From the NCBI GenBank assembly GCA_013115135.1, contig JABANP010000197.1:1-64000 (forward strand): a stretch of DNA of 64,000 nucleotides. The letters are read 5' to 3'. This DNA comes from Perkinsus olseni (Eukaryota > Perkinsozoa > Perkinsida > Perkinsidae). The translations under genes were made by a program, and so were the position numbers. Of this stretch, positions 1-10,147 are shown in pieces. The notes beneath the pieces are model-generated. The model was not told where the DNA came from, did not search any database, and saw only the letters and a program-made list of their open reading frames with translations. Each line of letters begins with the position of its first letter. Position 1 is the stretch's first letter.

Positions 1-268
1 CTCGATTGATCGCTTGATGCATACTCCAACAAGACATTGATAATTGGTTAACATCATAACAGCGCAAGCAGCACTACGGATGACAGCTTCCGATATCCTT
101 TAAGTATTCGAACATCCGTAGGACATCTTTAAAGCGACTTCGGGAATCAATGCATACTATGACAGAGTAACCCGAACTTAGAGCGAATTCCAAGACACCT
201 CTCATCTGCCGATGATGCTCATATTATTATTGCGCCCCCACAGTCGCCATGTGGCTTCGGCCATCCTC

Positions 269-1228
269 TCAAACAAACTCGGCCTCTTCTGTTCCATGCT
301 CCGCGAGGAGTTCGTCCCTCGAGCTGTCTCTTCTATGTAGACGATGATTGGCACGGAGCCGAGACGCAGCGTTCGCCATCGCTGTGAGACGACGCACTGG
401 ACGAGACCTGGAGCCCTTTCTAGCTTTATTCAGGCCCAGCATGCTCGATAGTCTGTCGCTGTCGAAGGGGCGACCGGCAACGGTGTTGATTCGAGCTTGT
501 GTGAAGCTCTCCCTCGTGCCGTTGAAATGATGCGGATCGACAGGCTCAAGGATGAGTACTGTGCTGTCAGAGCTCTCCTGGACGCCGAAAGAGGCGTGGA
601 TCGCTTTTCCAACCGTGGTGTAGAGGAACTCATTGTAGGCCACTCGTAGAGGCCCGTCTACCTTGATGTGATTCACTCGTGACATTCTGTCAAACTTTAC
701 CATTGCCCTCAGGCCATCCTCATTGAACCCGTAGTATACACCGTTCGGAGCCGGCTCTTCCTCACCAGCGAGCAACAGATCATTTCCCAGGCAAAGGCGA
801 TTCGCTGCTGAAACGATCGGCTCGTCAGATTGCACAGGAGCATCCGCTTCTGCGTGCCTCAGTTCGAACAACACGGCGCCAGAACGCGTTTGCCAGCCAG
901 CGTTGGCTGACGCTGAATAAACCTTGAATCCCCTCACGTCGTCCATAGTGTAAATATAGATATGAGCTCTTTCTTCACTCTTAATTTTTTTCTGGTAGAG
1001 TCTATAGCGATGGCAGATGAATCCATCGTTCGCTGCGTAGCCTTCCTCCGTTTCTGTGCTCGTCACCTTACCTTCTGGATGAAGCTGGATATAGTATCTT
1101 GTTCCCTCCTCGGAGCTCCCTACCAGGGTCGGTACTGACTGACGGTTACCTTCGACGACGATGACGATGCCCTTGCATGCCAAAGCCAGAATGAGGGAGA
1201 TACCGTTCATCAGAGGTGCAGGCATCAT
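269..1228 (-). CDS. Putative secreted protein, no family recognised
   Basis: A single uninterrupted reading frame of about 319 residues. The frame stays open upstream to 1360, but that extension has no ATG, only a TTG just after a stop. The first ATGs are at 1228/1225 and a further one at 1210 begins MNGISLILALACKGIVIV, a short hydrophobic stretch that looks like a signal peptide. The mature part has a mixed, probably beta-rich region followed by a basic, low-complexity C-terminus rich in Arg. I recognise no domain. The lack of introns contrasts with most genes here. Function is unknown; secretion is inferred only from the hydrophobic N-terminus. Confidence 0.55.
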   Translation of the reverse strand: MMPAPLMNGISLILALACKGIVIVVEGNRQSVPTLVGSSEEGTRYYIQLHPEGKVTSTETEEGYAANDGFICHRYRLYQKKIKSEERAHIYIYTMDDVRGFKVYSASANAGWQTRSGAVLFELRHAEADAPVQSDEPIVSAANRLCLGNDLLLAGEEEPAPNGVYYGFNEDGLRAMVKFDRMSRVNHIKVDGPLRVAYNEFLYTTVGKAIHASFGVQESSDSTVLILEPVDPHHFNGTRESFTQARINTVAGRPFDSDRLSSMLGLNKARKGSRSRPVRRLTAMANAASRLRANHRLHRRDSSRDELLAEHGTEEAEFV

Positions 1229-1945
1229 ACGGCCGTCTGGATTGAGAGCAAAGAATGCCTGCAGCGATACGAGTCCGACTACGCTTCCGCCCCTGGTCAA
1301 ACCGATGAGCGGCGGATAAAATTCCCGCTCGAGGGAATACCTGTTTCCGTGGCGAGCCAAGTTTATCCCTCACCACGCGCTCGTTCGAAAGTGATAGCGC
1401 TCGAGCCACACCCGGGAGTCGCTCGAGCAGGGCGACCTGTCAGAACGTCCGCACATGAACGCCGTGTGATCAGTGCGTGCAAGAGCGGCAGTACATGACT
1501 TGAGCTCGTTAAGTTCACCCCCGGTGTCCTCGTTTGGTTGTAGTGCGCTCCTGATGATCTCAGCTATATTGTAGTTGTGGGCCGTATATTGGCGTGGGTT
1601 GGTTATTGAAGCGCCTAGAATCAGCCTTTTTCGTTGCTTCGAAGATATCTTATCTCATTGCCGCGCGCCATTCCTCGATTCGCTTTCAATTCAGATAGAC
1701 ATACTTCGCAGCTTCTTGAGCAGTGACACGTTGCGGAGCGAGCGGAGCTATACTGTATCAGGTAAAATCGCATCATTTCGGGTGTGTGTGCGTGCGCGCG
1801 TACGTACGTATTATTTCTCTTCAGCCAAGGCGCGTATGGAGCCTCTGCCCACATCAGAGGGACTCACTATGTGTCTGCCCCTTAGTAAGATTCACAAGAC
1901 CTCCCTCGTGAGCTATCTGTAGAAACCGATTTTTGACGGAAAAAT
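1229..1945. other. Gene-free stretch
   Basis: Short open frames run on both strands but none shows conserved motifs or convincing splice structure. A GTGTGTGTGCGTGCGCGCGTACGTACGTA alternating-purine/pyrimidine tract (split here only for mention) lies near 1781-1810 and could adopt Z-DNA. I see no gene I can support. Confidence 0.4.
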
Positions 1946-2039
1946 GCCGGGCCTGGGATTCGAACCGGGGACTCTCGCGTGCGCTGGCTATTTTAATGGC
2001 TATATCGGGTTAACAGTTCCACTGAGCGAACTCCGCCAC
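1946..2039 (-). repeat. tRNA-like element
   Basis: On the minus strand an A-box-like TTCGCTCAGTGG is followed by a CTGTTAAC resembling a tRNA-Asn(GTT) anticodon loop, then a B box GGTTCGAATCC and a T run. The acceptor arms do not pair and the T-stem is poor, so this is a degenerate tRNA or SINE head and not a working tRNA gene. Confidence 0.45.
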
Positions 2040-2284
2040 TTCGTCACCAAGACTCGGTGGCTAGATTCACCGATTGCCGCTCGATGTATTAAGCAACGTT
2101 TCAATCGACCATAGTCTACCAAACAATTTCTAAGGCTTACCATGGGGATCACGCGCGTCCTACCAATGCCGTTAAGCTTCGATCACGAATCAAGTGGGAA
2201 CGGTTGAGTTTTTGCAATCGGTAGAGCGGGTTGTCTAACGCGACTAAAATGTGGTAATGATCAGTCACTGCTCTGTCTTTGTCA

Positions 2285-3470
2285 ATGTCGGCTCCCGGCG
2301 GCGCCCCGATCTCCAGCAAGCTAACTTCAGAGGACGTCTCACGGCTCAAGGCTGCAATTGAAGCCGCGGAGACCGTTGATGAGATCACACGGCTTGAGCG
2401 TGTTCTACTCACTGGAAGAATGGACGACGTTGCAGACCTTCTCAGGAGAGAGGCCGGCCGAGGGGACGTGCTGTCTTCTTTATGGGTGGAGGAGAGTGCT
2501 GACCGGAAAAAGAAGAGGTGCCTCGCGGCTCGATAGTCCACCAATTCACGATGTCTTGTAGATCTTCATCACGCGAGCCTGCTGCGGAGTCGACACGTCC
2601 CGTAGTGCCCCCTCCCTTGGCTATGCCCCGACCAAAGCGGCCGAGGCAGATGCCGCGGCACGTTCATGATGTGCCACAGGAAGTAGTACTGCACGAGTAG
2701 AAGGGAGTCAGTGACTCTCCTGGCCTAGGTGCTCACGTGTCTGCACACTCGCCTGCTCATTCGGGCACGGGTCAGCGGCAGCTCTAGAGGGCTCGAACCT
2801 GTGATCGACCCCGATGCGACCACTAAAGGTTGGGCTTCAACCCGAGGTGGGCGACTCGAAGCTGAAACAACAATCCACCTCACTGACCGTACGTGTGTCG
2901 CCTCGTCAGGTCTCTCGCGCGACTCGCCAGTGAAAGAAGATGCGGCGGTTTCGCCAGCCGCAGCCCCTCGACGACGCGATGTGATCGCGATCAGCGTTGG
3001 AATGTGCTCTACTCTTGATCCGACTGACGGCAGGACTTTAGGTCGGGAACTATGCCGAGTGGTCGTGAGGGACTACACTGAGGTGATCTGGGGGAGGCCC
3101 GCCCTCACCGTTCTTTCACTATGAACAAAGTATCTTAACTTCGCTCTAGGACAAGAAACCTATTCTGGATATCAAGGTCAAGCCTAGCGGCCACGTAGCG
3201 GATATGCGGCCAGCATCGACTGGTGAGGAGCTCCTAGTCTGATAGGAAATGCCCAGTAAAAATCTCAGGATTGGACTCGGTCGACGAGGACGCTGTGCCG
3301 GTTGCCGTGGCTCGTCAGAAGGTTATGGATCTCATGCACAGTGGAACGGTGGTCCTTTGCATGGTACTGGACGGCTGGGACGGTTTCTTCGGTTAGAGTG
3401 AATCGACGCTTGTATTCAGTCGATGTTACCAGCGAGGGCACTCGAGATTCGCCACGAGTGTTGGCTGCCG
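2285..3470 (+). CDS. Uncharacterised multi-exon protein with U2A'-tail-like helix
   Basis: The first exon starts at ATG 2285. Residues 16-50 (TSEDVSRLKAAIEAAETVDE and what follows) resemble the C-terminal helix of U2 snRNP A', but the leucine-rich repeats of that protein are absent, so the likeness may be superficial. A 44-nt intron (donor GTGCCT near 2519, acceptor TTGTAG near 2562) joins a basic Pro/Arg-rich exon. Later exons with good phase matches read ...RDYTE / DKKPILDIKVKPSGHVADM... / LDSVDEDAVPVAVARQK.... A tRNA-like intron follows at 3471. It is unclear whether these exons form one gene or continue into the RRM gene downstream. No function assigned. Confidence 0.4.
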
Positions 3471-3527
3471 GTGAGCGGGAAAATGCTACTCTGGTGGGGA
3501 TCGAACCCACGCCCTTTTCCTCGCCAG
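3471..3527 (+). repeat. 57-nt intron containing antisense tRNA T-arm
   Basis: The intron runs GTGAGC...CGCCAG. Read on the minus strand it holds an A-box match TGGCTCATCTGG and a perfect T-arm, GTGGG TTCGATC CCCAC, with no anticodon arm between them. One of the clearest members of the tRNA-like intron set described in the findings. Confidence 0.6.
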
Positions 3528-4745
3528 ATGAGCCACTTATTCGAGATAGACTCGTCACGAGTCAACAAAGAAGAAGTGTACGTAAAGCTGCCGTTGACGC
3601 ATGAACAACTCCACGCAGCCGTACTGGGGACAGGCGACGCAAGGCTCGGCCGTCACCGAGGTGGGACCTTTCTTCTCCTTGCAGACGAGAATCGCCTCAT
3701 CAGGGCCCATCATCACGGATCCTTTGCTGGCTGAGACACTGAATGTTGTCAAAGTCGTCCAGGGAGCAGTGTCGATGGAATTGGGGAAAATGAGAAGTGA
3801 CCAAGATGGTGAAGAGGAAGAAGAGGCCAAAGCGTTAGAACTAACGCATGCACTGAAGATAGGCCCACCCCTAAGATCTAAGGAGATAGTGGTAAGCTTC
3901 CCTCTGCCATAACTTCGCCTGCCACCTGCTGCCAGGTCGAACATATCCCTTCGGAGTGGCGAGATCCAGAAATCTCCGCCCTCTTCCCGGACGCCTCCGC
4001 CGTCCACACCGTAACCTGGGAGCTTGAGCAGCCCGAGCCGCAGGTGAGGAGGCCTTGTGAAGACCCTAATCTCGGCCCATGTGGTGCTTCAGGGCGAGCT
4101 GGAGTGGCGGGGCCACTGCAAAGTAGAGTTTGCGAGCGCCAATGTGCGCAACAAGCAGTACTCCAATTTAAAAGGGTGATCATCTTGCTGGGGTGGTGAT
4201 GTCATGAGGATTCCGAAACACCACGTTTCATTTCCAACCTCGCCCTGTGCAACGTTCTAGCGTGAATTTTCGAATGAGGAAATTTTTGGTGGGACAAACT
4301 GCGTTACCCTCCTATCACCCTTCAGGTGCACTGATGTGTTTGTCGGCTACGACTGGGAGGTAGCAGAGGAAGTGAACGAGGAGCTCCTGAAGCAGTTGGC
4401 CTCCGAGTTCGGCGTCGTCAACCACGCGAGGATTCCTGGCAAGTTCCGACCGCCCTTCACTAAGGATGACAAATCTCGACCTTTTGGATTCGTATCTTTC
4501 GCGGACAAAGAAGATGCTGTTAAAATGGGTCGGAAGAAGAGCCTGCGAGCCCCAGGTAGGGCAAATTTATCTGTGCAGTAGTTCAGTAGCGTGCATCGCT
4601 CCGCTCACATGAGAGCCATTTTTCAGTCACTGGTGCTGGAGGAAGAGTGGTACTACTTCGTCCCAAGCTGGGCAAGCATTTGGACGGTCCATTGAAGCGA
4701 ATACCAGTGAAGATTGGTGACTACGTCGAGATTCACAAAACGTGA
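3528..4745 (+). CDS. RRM-type RNA-binding protein
   Basis: Exon 1 from ATG 3528 reads MSHLFEIDSSRVNKEEVYVK.... To stay in frame with the next coding stretch it must lose one base in the GGGG run at 3626-3629; otherwise a start at ATG 3601 gives the second half only. Later exons follow by phase: an acidic region, then ELEWRGHCKVEFASANVRNK (like the RNP1 end of an RRM), then VFVGYDWEVAEEVNEELLKQ...RPFGFVSFADKEDAVKM (a second RRM-like half), and a basic C-terminal exon ending ...GDYVEIHKT at 4745. Introns are about 40-160 nt. An RNA-binding role is inferred from the fold; I cannot name an ortholog. Confidence 0.6.
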
Positions 4746-4819
4746 TTTCCCTACAGCGTCTTTGGGTTGCGTTGATACCATCTGGAACGGCTCCTACTTG
4801 AGGTTAATTTCCCACAATT

Positions 4820-5113
4820 ATGTCCTTACCCGCCCATTTCCCGATCGTTCGCCCCGGCTGCACCGAAACCTCTACTAAATTTTTTGAATGCTTTAGAGAG
4901 GCCTGCCAGCCCGAAGGGAACGTCGAGAAGGCGCGTACGGCTGTACAGCGTTGTGAGAAGGAACTGCAGGTGAAGACTCTCTTGCAAACTGTGCTTCACT
5001 CCGTCCGTCAGGAATACAACAAGTGCTTCGAGGAGAGCCTCAAGGGCCGCGCTCAGCCAGTGGTACTCACCACATGGGAACAAGTAGAAGAGATGTTGAA
5101 GAATGATGATTGA
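4820..5113 (+). CDS. Twin-CX9C mitochondrial intermembrane-space-type protein
   Basis: Read straight through, this is a 97-residue frame. A 42-nt in-frame intron at 4970-5011 (GTGAAG...GTCAG) is hidden in it. Removing it gives about 83 residues and creates a second CX9C: C-TETSTKFFE-C near residue 14 and C-EKELQEYNK-C near residue 45, the coiled-helix-coiled-helix pattern of small intermembrane-space proteins imported by the Mia40 disulfide relay (COX17, CMC1 and COA families). The appearance of a correct twin motif only after splicing is good evidence for the intron. The particular family member cannot be named. Confidence 0.7.
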   Translation: MSLPAHFPIVRPGCTETSTKFFECFREACQPEGNVEKARTAVQRCEKELQVKTLLQTVLHSVRQEYNKCFEESLKGRAQPVVLTTWEQVEEMLKNDD

Positions 5114-5406
5114 TACATGTGCCATTGTGGCATCGTTTCCGCTCAACAGCTTGAATGTGGTTTGTAGAGGCCGAGAAAACGGTGAATGGTGAAGAAGTGG
5201 CCACGATAATGCTACTTTCTGTGCTCAATAAATTAGCTTAAACTCATCCATTTTAGGACAAGATACATCGGTGATAGTCTAACTAAGCCGATTTTCGACG
5301 TTGGGCTTAAAACTCGCAGGCACATGATAACGCCACTTCGAGTCAACTCAACTAAACTCACAAGACGACGACTTCCAAATAACATAAGTCATCATCATGA
5401 TTCGCA
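5114..5406. other. Intergenic gap between convergent genes
   Basis: No open frame with support. It lies between the 3' ends of the CX9C gene and the minus-strand gene starting below. AATAAA occurs near 5226 and could be a polyadenylation signal for the plus-strand gene. Confidence 0.35.
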
Positions 5407-5541
5407 TTAGACTGACTCGTCCTCTTCATCTTCCTCTTTGATCTCGGGCCTCGAGGCTGCACGATACTCGATACGTTTGCAAGGTTTGAACTTCTTGCTA
5501 GCGTTGTACCCTTGGGGGTCGCATTTTCGCCTCGGAGTATA
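5407..5541 (-). CDS. C-terminal exon of an unrecognised gene
   Basis: After a TTTCAG acceptor the minus strand reads YTPRRKCDPQGYNASKKFKP followed by CKRIEYRAASRPEIKE and an acidic tail, then a stop. Basic and then acidic composition with two Cys looks coding. An upstream exon (near 5580-5640, RVKFPSADYQPRKNHK) is plausible but its phase does not fit cleanly. Product unknown. Confidence 0.35.
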   Translation of the reverse strand, partial: YTPRRKCDPQGYNASKKFKPCKRIEYRAASRPEIKEEDEEDESV

Positions 5542-5882
5542 CTGAAAGGATCACGCGATGCCGCAGGTGCAGAGATTGCCGACTCACGCCTACCCTTGTG
5601 GTTCTTCCTTGGTTGGTAGTCCGCTGAAGGAAACTTGACTCTCTGAGACAGGAACGTTACAACACTTCCGCTCCGCCGCTCGCCATCGCTGGGGAAAAGT
5701 TACAAAGGACGCAGCGCTATGGAATCAATCAGAATCAAGACTCGTGTTGATTCCTTGTAAGTTCGATGGGTCGAATGGTTGGACGTGGGGAAATGTCAGC
5801 TAGATTCTCACGGTTGGAAAACCGCGACCGTTAGCACGAGTCATAATGGCCACCACGCTGAGACACAACCACGGCCAATGTC

Positions 5883-7015
5883 TCACTTCTCAGCTCTCTT
5901 GAGCTCTTCGATCTTGTTGGGCGTGTTCCGCGGTGAGGGCTGTTCTTCACCATTGCCGAAGGCGTGCCGCTTCACCTGACCAACACGAATGGCGGAGGTT
6001 ACCACCAGCAGGGAACTCCCCTCACGGTGTCCCAAAGCTCTCGGCCGTTGTCGTCGACGTCCACGGCGATCTTAACAGGCTGAAAAGCAATAAACAGATC
6101 AGAGCGCACTCGCTTGAGATGATTCAGGCTACATGTTCTTTAACAGCAGCCGAGGCCCCTCGAGGTACAAATCGCAGCTCGGGGTTGATCGGAGGTGGTG
6201 CAGCCGGCACTTCAGTCTGACAAATCACAGCGGTGCGGCTCAACCATCGTAGCTGTGGGCCTACCAGATGAGGAACGATGGCACTCAGGTCCAGACCGGA
6301 GTCAGTCTGCAGCTGTGTTTCCGATACTCGCTTCACCACCCTCGCAGACCCGTCCGCCTGAACGCTACCAACTTTTCCGTATCACAGGAGCCGATCGATT
6401 CACCTTATTATTCACATCGAGCATGTAATCCGGAGTGTGTAAATCCTGTACCATCGCTTCATACCTGATGACGATGAAGCACTTCACCGCTCGAACCTAG
6501 CTCTCAATTTCCTCACCGCGGCCCTGGGTCTTGCAGCATGAACCGCGAGAGAGCCCCAACCGGGAGCTTAGCAGACAAAACTTCATCTGGGATGGTCACT
6601 GGATACCTGTCGGGCAGCGCTGACCCGCCGATCGGGTCACCGGACCTACTCTGGGTTCCACGTGAGGTCGGGCATCATGAACTTGATTTTAGCGGCGGTG
6701 CGGTAGTTGTCGAACCTCGTGGGCGGCGGTTTCGCTTGCAGGCCGGCCCAGTCCACTTTATTCAACATGTTGAAGCTCGGCTTATCGTCATCCCACTGAA
6801 GAATGACAGTCGAGAGGGCTCCTGACAGTGTATGCTCACGTAAGCGTCATCCTCAGCGGCCAGTTTCGGAGGAGTTTCCTCTTCCAGTGGCGCGGCCGCC
6901 TCAATGGCGTACTCGGGCTGAGCAAAAACGTGCGCATCAACTCGCCGGAGAGCGACAGCGTTATCATCGATAGTGAGCTTGCCTCTTCCTTCGCACGCCG
7001 ACTCATGAGAGCCAT
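5883..7015 (-). CDS. Uncharacterised multi-exon protein
   Basis: Nine or so short exons can be joined with consistent phase from MALMSRRAKEE (7015) to ...TPNKIEELKRAEK and a stop at 5883. Readable blocks include YWDDDKPSFNMLNKVDWAGL, RFDNYRTAAKIKFMMPDLTW, EYPVTIPDEVLSAKLPVGAL and YEAMVQDLHTPDYMLDVNNK. Introns are 43-65 nt and the first (6918-6982) appears to use a GC donor (GCAAGC) with a CTCAG acceptor. No transmembrane or signal segment. I do not recognise the family; an axonemal or splicing-related scaffold is possible but unsupported. Confidence 0.55.
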
Positions 7016-7241
7016 CGTCGTCTGTCCCCAGTGAGAGGCTCCCAGGAGTACTATCCAGCAGTACCACAGAGGCTTGTATCGACCCATTGACCAGTGTGGT
7101 GGAAATTATGGTATTAGCTGAGAATGTGAATCATTTTTCTTCAATCACGCTCCTCTGCCGGTTAGGGCTCGACCGCTCATTGACGAACACAACACCCTTG
7201 ACTGTAGGAAGTGTTACTCTACGTCGTAGTGACTATGATGA

Positions 7242-7574
7242 TTATAAGAGTGGGAACGGCGATGGGACAGAACTCCTGACCTCATCGAGGATGTCCACGA
7301 CGAATTCTAAATGACTACTTCTACTAGTGACGGCCAAGATTAACGACGAGGACGATGGTTGTGGTTTTGGTGGTGGCAAGTGTAGCTTTCCCAACTGCAG
7401 CCTCCCTAGTTTCAAGAGTGTCAACTGACTCTTGCAGGCGAACGATGATATATAATGGAAAAGACTTAGCAACATCGCGGGTGCCCGACGTCTGCTGATC
7501 CTTTTTCGCATTGTCCCTGGACGACCACCAGGGTGATTAGAAATTGCGTTACATCTCCGAGAGGTGATCAGCAA
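7242..7574 (-). CDS. Possible small gene or exon, unresolved frame
   Basis: Two minus-strand frames are open here. One is Ser/Pro-rich and ends ...EFVVDILDEVRSS. The other gives a coiled-coil-like LQESVDTLETREAAVGKATL ending ...VVNLGRH. Neither has a clear start. It lies just downstream of the FMR1-like gene and may be an independent short gene or non-coding. Confidence 0.2.
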   Translation of the reverse strand: MLITSRRCNAISNHPGGRPGTMRKRISRRRAPAMLLSLFHYISSFACKSQLTLLKLGRLQLGKLHLPPPKPQPSSSSLILAVTSRSSHLEFVVDILDEVRSSVPSPFPLL

Positions 7575-7845
7575 GAAAATTGAGGCTACCTCTTCTCAGG
7601 TTAGGCGAGACCTACTCTTCGCATTCCGGCGCGCTAGGAATCAGCGGCAATAAATGGTACTACAATGATGGTCAATGATGACGGGCAGGGGAGGCAGCAG
7701 CAGGGAGACCGAAAACAGCAGAGTTGGGATGAGAAGCAACATGTAGATCGTGACTTGTGAGCACAGGAGCCAGTTGACAGGTGACGAGGTACGAGACAGA
7801 ATGAAAAAACGAGGACGAGGATCAGCACCAACAACATCATCATCA

Positions 7846-9918
7846 TCAGGCACCGAGAGTGCCGCAGATTGAAGAACGATCGATAGAGTCGATGGTGGAG
7901 GCGGCCAGAGTTTCGCTCGAGATGGACTCCCTGCTGTCGATCCGTGCCGCACCCAAGTGTCGCAACTTACCACTATCACCACCTGCAAGCACAAGCATTG
8001 CACGTCACACAGAACTTCGCTCCGCTCACCTAGGCCAGCATCTTTGCCAGAATGCTGCGAAGAATCGATTTTCCTCCTCTCTGCTGTAATATCTTGGAAG
8101 ACTTCACGGTAAAGTAAATGACTTTCTATCACTGACTTCGCGTCGTCTATCTCGTCCGCTCTGCCACACATCTCGATGCAGGGCCGCTCTTCCCCTGCCT
8201 CATCCGTATCCGAGTACCGGGCGTAATGGAGGGCAGTCTGTTCAGCTAAAGCTGACAAGTTGCTGAATCGAGGCCCAACCACCCACTGGACGCTGTCGCT
8301 TTCAATAGGGTATCTGCCCAGGACAGATCGACTACTGCCGGAAGTGAAGCGTCTCTTACTTTGTTATGAAAAACTCAAGCCGCCTTCGAGCAAGGGTTAG
8401 AGCAGGCTCTGAAGGCCCCTCGATAATCACCATTGAACCTGTTGGTGACTCTCGGGATACCTCTATTATTCGGACCTGACACGACGACATCCTAGGAGGT
8501 CCCCGGTTCGATCCCGGCACCCCTCACATTAACGCCAAATTCATCCTGAACGCTCTTCACATTAGCGCCTCCTTTCCCTATTGTGAGCCCCAGTAGCCTT
8601 CGTGTTGTGGCGAATTTGACAACCAAATTCCGCGGGGCTTCGAGATCCGTAAGATTCTCAGAGGCTACCGCGGCCGCCGACTTCACCGTAGACGACGACG
8701 ATGAAGAGGACCGTTGTAGTGTTGTCTTCCGAGGACCACTTGCCCGCGCAGATATCCTCCCATCACCGGCCCGCCTCTGACTTCTCCCTCCAGTCTGACA
8801 ACAACGCCGAAGTTCAACAGGTGCGTAGGGGGAGGGCGCACTCACAGTGGCTCTCGGCTGTTGTTGATGTTGTTGTTTTCTAAGGGCGAGTAAACGGCGA
8901 TGATGGAAAGACTGTATCTCCAATTGGTGGTCGACGTGGATGCTCAGAAGCATACAAGCTCGTGCTGTGGTGTGGGCGAACCCTATCAAATGTACTCTGG
9001 GATGGTCACAAAGTGAAGTCTGGACTGATATCTGCAGGACAAGGTGAATGGGCTCAACGGGGGGAGCTGCCCGCCGTACCAGTGATAGTTTAACTCTGAC
9101 GGCGATGTACTTCATGCAGGCCCGGCCATCATCAGAAATCAACCAATCAGCCAACGACTGAGGTACTTCATAAATTTCAGTCTTCAACTTGGTCAAGGAG
9201 GAGGCACCTATGGCGAAATCAACCTTTAGCAATCCATCGACCCAGGTTCAATCCCGGCACTACTACATTCAACAAGATCATCCTGCAGATGCTCAGGACT
9301 CCCCTGAGGCTGAACAGGTGCACGTAGATGGTCAAGCTCAACGATGGTATCCTCCCGGTCAGAAGGCAGTGGTCCCTCATCACCGTCGGGCTGCTGATTG
9401 ACATAATACAGTCCGTCCCTAACAACTCTGACAACACCAAGGCTCCAGCAGGGCGGCGTAGAGTCGCTCCCCAGTGACAACACCTGAACGAACAGCAACT
9501 GCGATAACAACAACACCTTCACGGTACTACTTCAACCGTGTCACCAGGGCCCGGTTGGAAGCTGCCCGGAGTAGCCCTCTTCGGAACACACCGGACCTGG
9601 TCGAAGGGATCTTTCTAGATCTCCGAGCAGATCGACGACCTACCGCCTCTACTGGAACGATCCTAGGCTGCCAGACATTGCTCTGGAACGCTATCCGCAC
9701 CTGAGAGCGGGAGCCTTCGAAGTCGTAAGGATACTACTACTAGTCCGACCAACCTCGCTAGCTTTTAAGTCGATCCCCGCCAGCTGTGCCGTGAACCTGC
9801 CGACGACGGACACGATACGCCTGGTCATGGAAGGACTACAATGGTACCATTTATTCTCGTAACCTCGAACCTCAACGGGCGCTGAGTAACACTGTACAGC
9901 GGCAGACGGCGGCTCCAT
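7846..9918 (-). CDS. FMR1/FXR-family RNA-binding protein
   Basis: The ATG at 9918 begins MEPPSAAVQCYSAPVEVRGY, matching the first Agenet/Tudor strand of FMRP. Spliced exons give VRIAFQSNVWQPRIVPVEA (end of the first Agenet), a second Agenet block (WSLGVVRVVRDGLYYVNQQP, DTIVELDHLRAP), KLKTEIYEVPQSLADWL, the pre-KH region (ARACMLLSIHVDHQLEIQSF), KH1 (RNLVVKFATTRRLLGLTIGK with GKGG loop; helix then RIIEVSRESPTGSMVIIEG), and a KH2-like module (YPIESDSVQWVVGPRFSNLS, PCIEMCGRADEIDDAKSVIE). Domain order matches animal FMR1/FXR, which bind mRNA and control translation. The KH2 GXXG reads VGPR, so RNA binding by KH2 may be altered. Two introns carry tRNA-like T-arms. Confidence 0.85.
8477..8527 (-). 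repeat. 51-nt intron in KH1 with tRNA T-arm
   Basis: The intron splits KH1 of the FMR1-like gene. It reads GTGAGGGGTGCCGGGATC on, with GATCGAACCGGGG inside, so the tRNA T-arm (CCCCGGTTCGATCCCGGCACC) lies on the strand opposite to the host gene. Confidence 0.65.
9208..9266 (-). repeat. 59-nt intron with tRNA T-arm
   Basis: Second tRNA-like intron of the FMR1-like gene. It begins GTAGTAGTGCCGGGATTGAA and ends GCCATAG. The T-arm (CAGGTTCAATCCCGGC) is antisense to the host gene. Confidence 0.6.
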
Positions 9919-10147
9919 TCACAGCAGCAGCCGGGAAAAACTGATAGCAAGATGGGAGCCCAACTCCGAGGGAAATGATAACCAAACCAGGGATCTTTTC
10001 GGTGAAATGCTGCATTATGGGCATTGGTGTTCATCACCCGTGGTGGCAGAATTAGTCTGGGGTGAGTCATCATGAGATGCGGCAGGGAGGGGACTGCCGT
10101 CTTCGTGGGCTACGAGAGGCTACTTCATACCACTCCTTTCCCGAATC

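Noticed and set aside
1575..1922. 115-residue plus-strand frame
   Set aside because: Starts at GTG, low-complexity, overlaps a GT/CG-rich tract and other open frames; no motif.
8492..8516. Functional tRNA genes at the many GGTTCGAnnCC sites
   Set aside because: Apart from the tRNA-Gly at 13755-13825, none has a pairing acceptor stem plus an anticodon arm; most are only a T-arm within a 40-75-nt intron.
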